A stretch of DNA of 64,000 nucleotides from assembly GCA_015179045.1 (NCBI GenBank), contig WHUZ01000033.1, positions 248,001 to 312,000 on the forward strand, read 5' to 3'. The stretch comes from Kalaharituber pfeilii. Its lineage: Eukaryota > Ascomycota > Pezizomycetes > Pezizales > Pezizaceae. The translations under genes and the position numbers were made by a program. The notes beneath the pieces are model-generated. The model worked only from the letters and a program-made list of their open reading frames with translations. It was not told where the DNA came from and ran no database searches. This document shows positions 23,194 through 34,914 of this stretch, piece by piece. Position 1 is the first letter of the stretch, and each line of letters begins with the position of its first letter.

Positions 23194-25911
23194 GATCATA
23201 TGTAGTAAGCTGGTGAACAGTGGTGATTTGACACGATATACACAGTAATTGCGAAGAAAAGGGGAGATGTGCTAAGCCTTGTATGGACGGGGATTTCGAG
23301 TGGTTAGTAGGTGGTTATTGTGATTTTACTATTATTTCCTTTTGTAGGTGCCTTAAGCTTAGCCATAGTCCTCCTGCATGGGAAGTCCAACCGGAATAGC
23401 CATAACCCCCTGGCGGCAAGCAAGTGAAATAAAATACGAAGGTAGCAAGGCTTGATGTACGCAATCAATAATGGTGAACTTGCTAGTCACCATCTTACCA
23501 GTATCGGAAGCGAAGCTAAAAGTGGGTCCGAATCGATCGAAACGGAACGGCCCGATGCAGCTGCAAAGTTGATGTGACAACTTGGTATTTGCCACTGGGA
23601 GAAATTGTATTAACCTGCGCCGAGAAATTGCGAAATCAAGTGAAGTGTGAAGCCTCATTCGACTGCAATTGTTAGGAGCCATTTATCCAATAGCCAGTAA
23701 TTACTCCCAATATCTATGGCCACGTAGTGGAATAACCCTACAGCCTATGTAGCTGTATGTCTCTGGTCACGTGACGTAATGTGGCGAATGCCAGCATTGG
23801 CTGAAGGTTTTGCAAAGAGACATGCATGGATCTAAGTCATCTTATGGGGATTCTTGGCATGGCAACTACCTCTTCATGCAGTTAGTTTCCCAGAAACTAT
23901 CATGATGGACGTCAGTCTTTCAGGGCACTCATGACCATAGCTATCACTACATGACCAATATAAATTCACAATATTTCATGGCTGCTCTCAAAAGACGAAG
24001 GAGGGTAGATTGCAACTAGGTGAATGAATGCTCTGCTGGCAAGACCAGTTCACGGGATTGCGTACGTGTTCACCTACCTCTCGCAATAGCCTCACCCTGG
24101 ATTGCAGCAAGGAACAGCCTCAGCCCAGGCACTCCCTAATGAGATACCCCAAGTCCTTCCTAGCAAAGTTTTGAAAGTGAGCATTCAACAGTGCGGCTCT
24201 GCGTCCAAGAGAAATGTCAAAAGTGTGGAAGAGAAAAGGTGTGCAATGTCGTATCCATTCTCTAATAAATCCGTCGATCTAAGCTAGGATTGGCGCCCTG
24301 CATGATGTGCTGGCGCCTTCTAAGTCACCGCCCCTGGTGAGGGGCCAGCAAGTTAGCTATCGCTTGAAACATTAGTTGCGCCTTGTATGAACTAACATAG
24401 GTGACAGACCAGGTATCTGACCCACCTATTTTCTACTTGAGCGATGCCTCCTTTTAGAGATAGGATACATGGGTAGTATCTCACTGTATCTAGAGCCATG
24501 GAATGCTGCTGGACACAGGGCCCTAAGGCCCACGGAAGGGATTCAGCATGAAGTTCCGTGATATGGATGTTGTTAGCGACTGCATATTTACAGACTCAAG
24601 TTCAGGTTGGAAGCTGTAACATAACGTTGGTTCTAGAGTAGAGGCGTAATAGGTACAATACGGGACGTAAGTTAATGTATTTCCTGATAATATTCGACAC
24701 CGCCATACCAGCATTACAGTATTCTAAGCTTTTAATGAATTAGAATTATTGATTTACCTCTATCGTATGCAATGCAATCTGCATTAGACATTTTCAACCT
24801 ACTGTAATTATGTGAGAGAGATGCGCTAGTGGCTTACGTTTTACACATACTTATGCAAGATACTAGAATATAAAGTCTCTTTATTGGTACTACTGCTTTT
24901 CTAATCATTCGCGCCAAAGCTTCACTTCAAGGCTTGAAACACTTGACTCGGGCTTGATTCCAATTCTTTGCATGCAATTGTGCCAAATTGATTGCATATT
25001 TTCTCAGAATCTCGTATCAGACAATAATCCAGAGAGTCTGTTGATATATCACTGTCTCCATTGCAGGACTTGCCTTTAGCACTAGAGTCAGAGGTACTTT
25101 AAATGCTGACCCCTGCAGTTATATAAGTGCCCAAAGCCCATCTGGGAATGCATCTGTTATCATTTGGCTCCAAAAGCTCCACTGTGGCTGGCATGAAAAA
25201 AGGTTTACACGAATGCTGGTAAGATTTATTATTTGCTTATTTACATAAATAGCGCTTGCCCGAATCAGCTTGTGTCTCTATGGCTCCATAGTAGCCAGAG
25301 TTCATCGCACCGGCAGCTTGGTTAACGTAGCTATCTACAACATAATCGAGACATCTTTCATGCCTTTCATGTGATGCCACGTAATATATGCCACTTTCTG
25401 CACAAGAACACGATGCTGGCATAATACCGACATTGAAGCTTTGTAAGCTTTGTTTCCTGCTACAGTGATTTGACTTTGCAGCAAGCGTGAATAATGTTTG
25501 GAAGACCCATTCACAAACCTCAATTTTCGCTTAAGCGGGACCAGGGACTGCTGCAGAAAGGATCATATCTAGGCGGAAGGAAGACGTTGAAGCAAAATTG
25601 ACGATCGGACTGGTCAGCTCGATGAAACACACACTCTGCAAAGTGCCTATTGCCATCGGTAAGTTTAACAATGAAAGTAGATCGCGGTCAGCTCGGATGC
25701 GCATGCATTACCGTCGCTCTTGATTTTTTCATTGCAAACCGTCGTTAGCGCAGAGTTCGAAATTCTCTTCTTTGGCCTGCATCAGTCCAGCAAATAGTCC
25801 TCTTGAAAAACATATAGCTTGTAGGACGGCAAGACAAAGATGTTGCAGATCATACAGTACGTCTTTTCGTCATTCAGGGTGTTTCCAAAGAACACATGTG
25901 CAACACCAGGG
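23194..25911. other. No recognisable gene
   Basis: About 2.7 kb with short ORFs on both strands (largest 107 codons, 23359-23682 minus) that match nothing I recognise. No repeats with clear ends. Confidence 0.5.
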
Positions 25912-25924
25912 TGACATCATGAAA

Positions 25925-26019
25925 TCCAAACCTGGCCCGGGTATATGGGTCCCTGCCATAGGCTGATAGCCTGTATGCGGGGTTACGTGAATTAAAAAAA
26001 AAAAAAAAAAAAAAAAAAA
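25925..26019 (+). mobile_element. Short LINE 3'-end insertion, type B tail, 95 bp
   Basis: CCCTGCCATAGGCTGATAGC, then CTGTATGCGGGGTTACGTGA and a long A-run. Target duplication GACATCATGAAA at 25913-25924 and 26020-26031. It is longer than most B inserts because about 30 bases precede the CCCTGCCAT core. Confidence 0.9.
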
Positions 26020-26777
26020 GACATCATGAAAATCACGAGGCATAACCGCCAGCTTAGTGCTCGATTCGCATGCAACAAGGATCTACACACGACCAAAGTC
26101 GATGGAGCGAGGAAGGGCGATGTTCTCCAAGTCAACGTAATTAAAATCTACCTAGAACACGCTAGCTGCGCTACTCCCGCTGAATGTTGCACGTTGCATG
26201 CTTTTGTAAATTGACGATTTTGCTGCAGTATAGCAAGGTACTGGCCAAGCTGGAGGAGTACTCGTTTATACAACGTGCGATAATTCGGAGGGACCAAGTA
26301 CGTAGCAGCGTGACGCCCTATGATTCAGAAGCTTAGAAAATACCTGGTAACGTATCCTGCATGCCTTCCCAGCAGCTGCAAAGTAATGCAATGTCATCAA
26401 TCATCGCCCCTCTCCTCACCGCCTCCACGTTGAAAGAAAAAGGAAAATGTTAAGCTATGAACGGGGGGGCATCCTGTTAACTGATGAATTGACAACCCCT
26501 GAGATGTTTGGCTGAATTTTCCGGAGGTGAGTTTTGAACCCTGAATATCCAGGGGTCAATGTCACTCAGGTCCCCTAGCAATTCTATATTTCAGAACAAT
26601 GCTAGTATCTACGCTTACTGGTTCCCAATATTGCATCATATGCCTATAAAGTTGGGAACAAAAGCTTGTGGTTGGCGCCCCCACAACAGGGATGCATGTG
26701 GTTCTGCACTTGTTCACAATCGCAAACCTTCTGACTCGACTAATCTGCCCTGCGCGCATGCCCTAAGCATACCAAGT

Positions 26778-26806
26778 TTTTTTTTTTTTTTTTTATATCA
26801 TTACTC
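26778..26806 (-). mobile_element. 29-bp retro-insertion: poly(T) plus 12 bases of type A tail
   Basis: The insert is only T17 followed by ATATCATTACTC, the last 12 bases of the type A tail. The perfect 13-bp direct repeat AAGCATACCAAGT flanks it (26765-26777 and 26807-26819). Both flanking copies and the tail remnant are unmistakable, so this is a genuine, extremely truncated target-primed insertion. Confidence 0.93.
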
Positions 26807-27108
26807 AAGCATACCAAGTAGTGCAACATAGGGGGTCAATGCAACGCCGGAGTCGGTGGCTGCCTTGTCCTGCCCATCTGAATATACTTCACTTGATTAC
26901 AAGGCTGACCGCGACCAAGTTGTCATGCACCCCCGATTGCAAGTTCGCTGGTTCTCGCATCAGAGCTATTATTTGTATACGGAAGTAGAAATATTGATAC
27001 AACCTGGTAAACAATGAACGTCTGAAGAGAGGTACACTACTGGTTGCCTTTTTGAACTTGTTGCAACAAGTCTGAAACGTACTGGTAATTGTGACGAACA
27101 CGTTGGGT

Positions 27109-27165
27109 TCGCCATAGCCTTCGAGGCGGCATGCGATTAATGAAATAAAAAAAAAAAAAAAAAAA
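27109..27165 (+). mobile_element. 57-bp LINE-tail insertion, type A
   Basis: It starts at TCGCCATAGCC and continues GGCGGCATGCGATTAATGAA, then an A-rich tail. Target duplication GAACACGTTGGGT at 27096-27108 and 27166-27178. It lies inside a minus-strand open frame at the 3' side of the LysM-like relic. Confidence 0.95.
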
Positions 27166-27542
27166 GAACACGTTGGGTGCATAAACACTACGACAACCTT
27201 CAGCTGGGCCAGTGCCCTGTTCACTTCAGCAGGTGGATTGGACGTGCATTTAGATCTATCTGGTGTCCATGTGGCCAATATCTGAGCTGCAATACCTGCG
27301 ATACAATAACAGCATGGGTACATGTCAACGTAGGGATTTTTTAATTGCGATGTATTGTACGTAGGATTGCTGCTGTTTTGCCAATCGCAAGATAGTTGAC
27401 ACCCAGGTACGTAATAGTACAAGCATACCGCAATATTTTGCAGTGAGGTATGCAGTGCTACGGGTGAACAGTCGTGGGTCTGAGGCTCGAATTCAGAGCT
27501 CAGTAGTGACTCTGGAGTTGAATCCTCTAGTATCGTTACCAC
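27166..27542 (-). pseudogene. LysM-domain protein remnant
   Basis: The minus-strand frame reads ..CLYYYVPGCQLSCDW.. then NPTYNTSQLKNPYVDMYPCC and CIAGIAAQILATWTPDRSKC. LysM modules of fungal chitin-binding proteins typically run C-x-YYxVqxGDtC ... LxxWNPyVd..CxxLxaGxxyCVg, so the order YYYV..C..C..NPTYNTSQLK-NPYVD..C..C fits. The GD motif, the Trp before NP and regular spacing are lost. No signal peptide is seen upstream, and a LINE tail with its duplication (70 bp added) disrupts the 3' part. In the family, LysM proteins bind chitin fragments at the cell surface or in hosts; this copy is probably inactive. The assignment rests on pattern only. Confidence 0.38.
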
Positions 27543-29369
27543 CCAGTTGGCGGATTCAAATACTGCCTAGCTGGGACTCTACCACTTTGAGGAGCATGTA
27601 AGTCTAGAAGGTCATTATTGCATAAGTACATCTAGTACGATGTCTACATAGGTACTCCGGCGTGATAACTGCCACGTCCATGATCGCACCGAGCGAAATA
27701 TGAATAATAATCAGTGAAGATTGGCCCCTGGCTACTGGACCATACATAACCATACCAATTACCTATGCAGCCTTAGAATGAAATCACATGGTGTTAGACA
27801 TTTATTATAGATGAACACTCAGAATGGCGTTCATCAAACTAAAGGATAATTGACCGACAAGCTACCCATGGCGAGCATACGGATAGAGATTTTGAGGTCT
27901 TGAACATCTGCAAAGGAGTCTAGGTCTCCAGCCACATCAAATTGCAAGCCAATACTACGTACCAATGGCAACGGTATATCAGCGAGATCGTGCTCGTGGA
28001 CAAAGCATCATCTACGTGGATTATCTGTGTTACGCATGCGAAGGGTTTCAGTGCTTTACAAGACCACTGTTAGGGTTAAAAATGGCTGCTTGCAGTGATC
28101 TCCTGTGTATCGGCTGTTGGACTGTGGGGTAGCCAATTCAAGCGGTACAAACAAACTAGTATCATTAAAACACTGATTCATTTTTGTGACGTTGGTAGAT
28201 TAGCCTCTGCGTCTCGTTGCATTGTCAAGCAGTAAATCAGTGCGGTTGGTTGCTCGCGCTTGTAACTAATGTAGAGACGTGCTCACCTCAAACTCCCAGC
28301 TGCTTGGGAGTATTTACGTAGTGAGTTCTGCCAGTGCGAGGCCTATTGCTAATGCAGCATCATTAATTGAGTCTTAAATATTGGGCACTTGTTGACGTAT
28401 ACTAATTTTTACTGCTGTTTAAGTGCAAACCCGACTATAGCAACATATCCTGCGTTCGAATACCAGCTGCATTCTGCAGTAGGGCATCCACACTTTCTCC
28501 CTTCGCAAACCTAACGTCCATACCGGGATTTCCAGTAGGGGCTTTGACCTTTGAGCTTGCACTCACTATGCGCCACTGTTTCTATAGCCTTCCTCATCGC
28601 GCGTGAGTGATGCTTGAGTCAAAATACTAATTGAAGCTCAAGCGGCCCGCTTCTCACTCGACTATCAGGATGATCGCTTCGCTTCATTGCATACTTCATT
28701 GAGCTGCCAATGACAACTTTAACATTAATTAATTTCAGGACAGTAGCCAGGAACAGATGTCCCATAGCCGCAATACAGCATATTAAGACGCGACCTCATC
28801 CATAGATCGTAGTGGCACCAGTATTCGTACCATCTCCGTACAATAGTCGTTAGTCTGTTCTGCCTAACAAACCAGTCACTTTGAGCAGATAAAGAGAATC
28901 TTGCATCCGAAGAAGTTATGCTCCAGGCTATCATACATTTACTAGTAAATAATAAACAGTACACTACGTGCAAAGAAGGAGGACACTGGCATCTAACAGA
29001 TAGACATTAGAACTGGAGATTTGTCGAAGTGAATGCCTATCGATTGGCAATGCATGGCAGCCTCGTCATGCGTACTCTGCAACTTGCAGGTACCTTGGGC
29101 CGTCAGCAGCGCTAGCTGCAAAACTAGGGCCGTGCGTCATCGATCTTTCCAGGTCGTACACGAGCCATGCGCACCCCCAAACCGCAGACTACTTAAACCG
29201 CTCAAAATCTCGGATACGAGAACATCAGAATCTGGGACTACAATCATAAAGAAGACACTAGCACAAAGCTACAAAAATCATTCCAAAATTTGTTTCATCG
29301 GTGGATGTTTACTCTGGCCTGAGCCAACATATATCAATTCGCACTTTGGCACCTCTGAGCATTCTCACC
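27543..29369. other. No supported gene; upstream side of the zinc-finger gene
   Basis: About 1.8 kb. A minus-strand ORF at 28725-28973 ends LYCGYGTSVPGYCPEIN, loosely recalling a hevein-like chitin-binding module, but the remaining cysteines are missing. Nothing else is seen. Confidence 0.4.
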
Positions 29370-29611
29370 ATGGGTTACTCGGCCTGTGAAACCCTAACCT
29401 TTCCTCCAGCGGTACCTTGCGGATTGCCTGCTCAACCAGGCATCCTAGACCAAGCGTCGACATCCTCTCTGGCCTTGTACTGGGACCCTTATAACCAACT
29501 GAGCTCCTCACATTCATTATCATCTGAGGTCACAAGTCATCAACAGTGCCGCCCAGGAGGGCACTTACAACTACCAAATTATGAAACTCCAGTACCAGCA
29601 CATCATTATAG
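29370..29611 (+). CDS. Possible 5' exon of the C2H2 zinc-finger gene
   Basis: An ATG in good context (CTCACCATGGG) opens a frame rich in Ser, Pro, Gln and Leu (SSHSLSSEVTSHQQCRPGGH). This is the usual texture of the N-terminal part of a fungal transcription factor. The exon can end at a donor-like AG|GTATGC (29610-29617). However, joining that donor directly to the acceptor at 30008 does not keep frame, so another exon or another donor must be involved. Its link to the zinc-finger exon 400 bp downstream is inference. Confidence 0.3.
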
Positions 29612-30008
29612 GTATGCAATGACCAGCTCTATATTGTCGTATTGACTGCCTCTACACTGCTACTGGCCAAAGATGCGACTCCATAACCCATGGAAAGTGT
29701 CTAATATAGCGAATACAGGTATCCAGAATCGCAGACAATGAATAACTGTTCCCCAAATCAGGATACCAAGTGCGAATCCTTGTGGGGTGTTCCTTGGGTG
29801 ATCGCTAACTGACGGTTACTAGTTATAGGCTTTCTTCATCACAATATCGCTTGCCTAAGCTTCCCTCAAATAGCCCACCAGTACATCATCCCTCGAGTCT
29901 AAGCAGAATGAGGTGAGCATCAGCCTCTTACACGCAAGGCGCCTGTAATTTTGTCCATTGCGATGGAAAATTTGATTAGAAGGACTAACGCATCAGAGCA
30001 ACTTACAG

Positions 30009-30425
30009 GAAAACCTCAGTAAAAGGCCGGGGATCGGGTTCGACTGCACTTACTGCAATCGGGCCTTCACCAGGAAAGGCGATCTACGTCGCCACGAGCA
30101 AACAAAACATCATGGGCTACATGCACCCAACCACTCAGGAAGTGGTTCACAAAGTGAAACTAAATTCTTTCGAACTTTGACTCGTAGATGCCCGAATCCA
30201 AGGTGCCAGACAACTTCCAGGTTAGATAATCTTCCGAAACATGTTGAGCGCCGGCACCAAGACGTTTGGAGAGCTATCACTGTGCGCAACCCTCATACCT
30301 TGTGGTACGAGCGATGCTTAGAATACTACCGCCGACGGGACTCGGAAAAAGATATGGCCAGGTTCCAGGATCACCAGTTGCAGGCTGCTGCCACCTGGGT
30401 GGGATCATCAGCCGAACGAGGCTAA
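30009..30425 (+). CDS. C2H2 zinc-finger protein, 3' exon
   Basis: The frame contains two C2H2 fingers. The first is FDCTYCNRAFTRKGDLRRHE and the following QTKH (C-x2-C-x12-H-x4-H). The second is CPNPRCQTTSRLDNLPKHVE and the following RRH (C-x4-C-x11-H-x4-H). It ends at TAA 30423-30425. Just upstream is a good 3' splice site (ACTAAC near 29985, TTACAG ending at 30008), and the frame is closed by TGA at 29973, so at least one 5' exon must exist. Presumably a sequence-specific DNA-binding protein in the nucleus; target unknown. The exon shows no decay. Confidence 0.65.
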   Translation, partial: ENLSKRPGIGFDCTYCNRAFTRKGDLRRHEQTKHHGLHAPNHSGSGSQSETKFFRTLTRRCPNPRCQTTSRLDNLPKHVERRHQDVWRAITVRNPHTLWYERCLEYYRRRDSEKDMARFQDHQLQAAATWVGSSAERG

Positions 30426-31381
30426 AGAATGGAAACGATAATAGCAGTTACAGAAAGGGGATAGGAAACTAGAAAAGTGGATACACTTTTTCTCTAGCTG
30501 CAGGATGAATCTCAGCAGTAGTCCCTTTTGCGAGACTGTTGCAATTGGACTGGATTGGATTGGATGATCTCATAACAATTTTTCGATTAACTAAGCATTC
30601 CAATAGTCCTTTCGTACACGAATTTTCGAATTCTTGCTCTTTTTATCTTGTTGCAGCTCGATATTATCTCTAATTTTGGGTGACAATTGGGACCTTCTGC
30701 AATGGAGAACTGGGAAGTAGGCGCTGGCCATCACGAACGGGATATAAGTCGAATTCCAGCAAGCGTTTATGCAGAAGCTTTGGGATTTTTAAATTTAGGT
30801 AACGGTATATGGAGATTACGGGGCTCGGTAGTCAGTTTGGGTTTTGGATTGGTTTTGGATTGGTCTTCATATCTCAACAGGAGTTTCAACTTGGGCATCA
30901 TCATACTTTTATGGCGGCTGTCTGTTGATTTTTGCGGTTTTTTTAATGCTATTCTCACATTCTCATGTTAGCTAGCTACGCATCTATACTTTAACTAATA
31001 ACTTGTAAATCCGTCAGACAGTAATTCTTTCTCCGAATCAGATAGATGCTCTGTTAGTCATTTCTAAGTTTTGCCAATTCCAGGTCGTAGATGGCCAGTG
31101 GAAACAAAAACAAATGTTTACAATAACTGCTAGTACGCTCTTGCATGAGCACATGAGGTGCTCCATGTGGGGCGAAGTCGGCGAAGCGGGCAGCACACTA
31201 CACAGCATATGCGCCGCAGTTGTGTAATTCTAGAAACAACTCTGCCCATAGCCAACCGTCGGTTCGCCCTCACGATGAGCATGAAGTGGTCATATACATC
31301 TCTCGTGGCCAACTGCAAAGATACTGTTTTGATGTTCTATAGCAATCGCCCAGTATTGCTGATAATACAAAATGCCTACAC
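30426..31381. other. No recognisable gene
   Basis: Downstream of the zinc-finger exon. A 94-codon frame at 30687-30971 ends in a hydrophobic stretch but has no family signature. The short direct repeat TTTTGGATTGG occurs twice near 30842-30865. Confidence 0.4.
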
Positions 31382-31389
31382 AAACCACT

Positions 31390-31440
31390 CTTTTTTTTTC
31401 CTCGCAACCGCACATATCGGCTAGCAGCCTATGGCAGGGA
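31390..31440 (-). mobile_element. 51-bp LINE-tail insertion, type B
   Basis: T-run, then CTCGCAACCGCACATATCGG and CTAGCAGCCTATGGCAGGGA, which is the B tail reversed. Its own 5' end is TCCCTGCCATAGG. Flanking direct repeat AAACCACT at 31382-31389 and 31441-31448. Confidence 0.82.
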
Positions 31441-32559
31441 AAACCACTAATGCTATGGAGTGTATTTCTCGCCCTACTTCCTACAGCGGCCGGTACGTTG
31501 ACTTCTTTTTCATAAGCCCATAAAAAACTGTATGACTGTCAGCCTTGATAGCTCCGTGCACAGACGCGCCCTTACTCATATAAAGGCACCTATTGCATTA
31601 TCAATTTGCTCGTGCGGATGTTACCTATTTGGCCCGCTTCTGGTTCCCGGGTGGCGTATCCAGGATAAGTAGCACAAACTCAATCCCACTCACTCTTTCG
31701 CACACAGAGCAAAAAAAAAAGCCTATAAATTGAATACTGAATGATAAAAAATATAGCAGCATACCTTGGGCCGTCTCGCGAGTCTCGTGGCCTGAGCGGC
31801 AAGGCTCACTGCGGGGTAACCGGGCGCGTTGGATGGTTGATATATCAAGTTTAAGCTTTTTTTGTGACACAAAGCAACCTAAGATCAGTGCTGCGCCAAA
31901 GTGCGTTGTGTGACAGCCGCGCTGAGCTCGCGCTTGTAGACGAATCTTGGTATCTCATGAATCATTCTTGATTACGTTTTATGCGACTTGTAGTTGACGG
32001 TTGCACAGCACTGTGTTTAAAAGGTTATTCAATTAGGATGATAAGCAATGATCGATAATATGGAATGCAAGATTGACATGACTCAGTGATGGCTTGAGCA
32101 ATTGCGTTCCCCAAATCACCTACAACCCACTCTAGATGTCTTGTCAGAACGGTAAACGGCTTTCTATGTTGCCAAGATATAATTACCGATTACTTGGCTC
32201 TAACAATCATGGAACAAAGACTAAAAATGCACCCGCACGATCTGCACAGTATTTTCTAGAAAATTGACATGCATATGGCCAGGGCGATGTTGCGTACAGT
32301 CACCTTACTGGAGCATGCTGACTTACTATTCTCGGAGTGGGCAGTGCAAGCTCCGGAATTGTATCAACGAGACTAGAATTGTATTAGTCTCATGCCAAGG
32401 CCTTCTAGTCACATCGTCTGGCCCAATAAGAAGTCTTTTTTTTTTTATTGCACAACCCCTCAGGGCCCACCCTCCTATAAGAGGTCGAGTTTTGCATTGC
32501 CACTTTACAAACGCTAAGCTATCACTGCTAGCTCTACGCCCCCTCAGGCTTGCTGAGGG

Positions 32560-32613
32560 TTTTTTTTTTTTTTTTTTTTAATATCAGTACTCGCATGCCG
32601 GCTATGGTGAGGA
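32560..32613 (-). mobile_element. Short LINE-tail insertion, type A
   Basis: T20 followed by AATATCAGTACTCGCATGCC and GGCTATGGTGAGG. The possible target duplication TGAGGG (32554-32559, 32614-32619) is short and less certain. Confidence 0.75.
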
Positions 32614-32660
32614 TGAGGGTAACGGACAATACTGGTACCTCATGCCTCCTCACTCGGGCC

Positions 32661-32778
32661 TTTTTCTTATTTTTTTTTTATCACGTAACCCCACGTACAG
32701 GCCACTATACCTCGCCATAGCCCATAGGGCGGCAAGCGAGTAATGATATTAAAAAAAAAAAAGGCCACGAGCCTATGG
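32661..32778 (-). mobile_element. Type B LINE tail, split by a type A insertion
   Basis: The left part is TTTTTATCACGTAACCCCAC, then GTACAGGCCAC. The right part is GAGCCTATGG after the nested insert. Removing 32706-32768 restores a contiguous reversed B tail. No flanking duplication was found for the B copy itself. Confidence 0.75.
32706..32761 (+). mobile_element. 56-bp type A tail nested in a type B tail
   Basis: TATACCTCGCCATAGCCCAT, then AGGGCGGCAAGCGAGTAATG, ATATT and poly(A). Target duplication AGGCCAC at 32699-32705 and 32762-32768. It shows that type A was moving after the type B copy had settled. Confidence 0.9.
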
Positions 32779-33782
32779 TTAACTTCAAGTATATATATAG
32801 ATCTAGCCTTGTTACCATAGCGTGACGGTGGGCATACCCTGCCTTGAATCCCATTCCGCAGAAAAAGCACAAGCTACCATGGACAGTTATGTAGCTCATG
32901 AGGTGATAGTACAGAACCTCGCCACGACTTACTCTGCTGTTCACGCACTGGGGATCGGTTCAAGCGATATTACAACTCAGCTTCCTAGTTTCATGGAGGT
33001 AATCTAGTCTTATCACCAGTGATGAGAGGCTGCATTAGGGATATTGCCTAAAACGAAGAAACTGCAAGCGCGGCTGCACTAAAGTGGTTTAACGAAATAG
33101 CGTTAAGTAATAGCTATTGCCATGAATGGTCTTCGAGTGGCAACGGCAGTTTTTGTTTGCCTGAAAGTTGTTTGGGGACTGTTATCATACCTTGTGCCCA
33201 GCCGAAGCTGGCACTGCTCGCAAAGAATCCTAGTCAGTACTCGTCATTCAATGGTTTCTGAATAAGGTAATGTGAGGGTGATGGTCTGGAGCGCGAGCAG
33301 TATAGCTCCAAGGTCAGCAGATTGCTGTGCCACTCACTCTCCGATACCGTTCTACCTTCCCTATTTGTTCAGGAAAACCTATTCAAGGTACGATTAAACA
33401 GCAAAAAGTCTAATGAGGAGCCTATTTTTGGAGGTTTAGTTATTTCATGAACGACGTAGCACAGTTGCGTATCGTATGGTTCAATAAGCGACACAACGCG
33501 GATTCAGCCTCACGATTCAACACTCAGGGTCCCAATTGACTACATTAAAGTGATGTCGGATACTGAGTAATCTTAAAATATCCAACACATTGATTTTCAC
33601 CTTACTTGCAGAGACTGTATGGTTACACTGAGCCCACGCGGACGCATAGTTCATGTAGAGTAGCATTCCCCATTATCAGGCGTATTCAAGGTTTAACTGG
33701 CTTTATAGCAAATCATACGCACTGCCTCCGTGTGTTCCCCTGGAGGCCTGACAAGCGGGAACGACCTACACTTGCGGACATC

Positions 33783-33844
33783 CCCTCACCATAGCCCCTA
33801 GGGCGGCACGCCAGTACTGATATAAAAAAAAAAAATAAAAAACA
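33783..33844 (+). mobile_element. 62-bp LINE-tail insertion, type A
   Basis: CCCTCACCATAGCCCCTAGG, GCGGCACGCCAGTACTGATA and an A-rich tail. Target duplication TTGCGGACATC at 33772-33782 and 33845-33855. Confidence 0.93.
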
Positions 33845-34353
33845 TTGCGGACATCGAATAAGCTGGTACGTTGTTATTGAGTCTGAATCATACTCGAAAC
33901 AGGGCTAAAATATTTCGGGGAATATCAGTATGTGCCTGAGCAGCTTTGGTATCGCATGACCGGTGTAAACTGCAATATTTTCCCCTAGTATACCCAAGTA
34001 ATACAAACTACAACCTAGATCTCTAAGGGTCATAATGGAGAAGGAAACGCGCTATAGGCGCGGAATGCACGCTGAGGAGATGCTGCTGGAAGGTTACCAA
34101 CGCAAGACGGAAACAATAAGATAGGCGAACGATAATATCTATTGCACAGTATTGATCTTCTTCAGTTCTTCTTCAATGAATAATGTGCTACAGGTCAGAG
34201 AAATGTCAAAATGGGAGCAAATGCTGCTTGACCTACGTCTCTGCGCTACAGTACCAGAAGAAGCAAATATACTATGGTATTGTAAGTGGAATCGTTTCCT
34301 TTGACCACCTGGCACAGCTAAAATGTTCTAACATGCACAACTACCCCACTCCT

Positions 34354-34354
<1 letters not shown>

Positions 34355-34406
<52 letters not shown>
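34355..34406 (+). mobile_element. Poly(A)-only retro-insertion (A52)
   Basis: Fifty-two A residues and nothing else, flanked by the 10-bp direct repeat CCCACTCCTC (34345-34354 and 34407-34416). The duplication marks this as a target-primed insertion whose product never got past the tail, rather than simple slippage. Confidence 0.85.
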
Positions 34407-34408
<2 letters not shown>

Positions 34409-34502
34409 CACTCCTCCTATGCCAGAGCCTACCCGGGAAGGGGATATTGACCTATGAACCTGCTAGTGACGATTTGGCCTGATCAATAGCTACAATCTGG
34501 TA

Positions 34503-34870
34503 GAGTGCTTCACCTAGAAACCGATCATCACCGGGAAACCGATCAAGTCCATTAACTTAAATACAGAGCTGCTGTGAATGCAAATGACACTCAAGTGGGC
34601 TCAAATCAAAGCCAGAGCATTAGAGAACATAGTAAATTATTTTCCACACTTTCTATTCCCAGTTGGTAGCACATGAGGAGTGACATATACTGGAACATAT
34701 GCAACCCTATTCTAGGATAAACTTTTGAGTCACTATATGTGAATGAGATTATTCTCACTTCCTTTTCACATAGGAGTTTCTGAGGATTTCTACTTTTATA
34801 TCTAACTTTCCTTTTATTTCATATGTAACTGAACATCACCATAGCCCATAGGGCGACATGCGATTAATGG

Positions 34871-34914
<44 letters not shown>

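Noticed and set aside
28390..28470. tRNA B-box (GTTCGAATACC)
   Set aside because: No matching A-box or cloverleaf nearby.
28725..28973. Hevein-like chitin-binding module (LYCGYGTSVPGYC) on the minus strand
   Set aside because: Only one half of the cysteine pattern is present and the order relative to the LysM-like relic is wrong for known chitinases; too weak to annotate.
34183..34482. ORF with poly-Lys run
   Set aside because: The lysines are the translation of the A52 insertion; not a gene.
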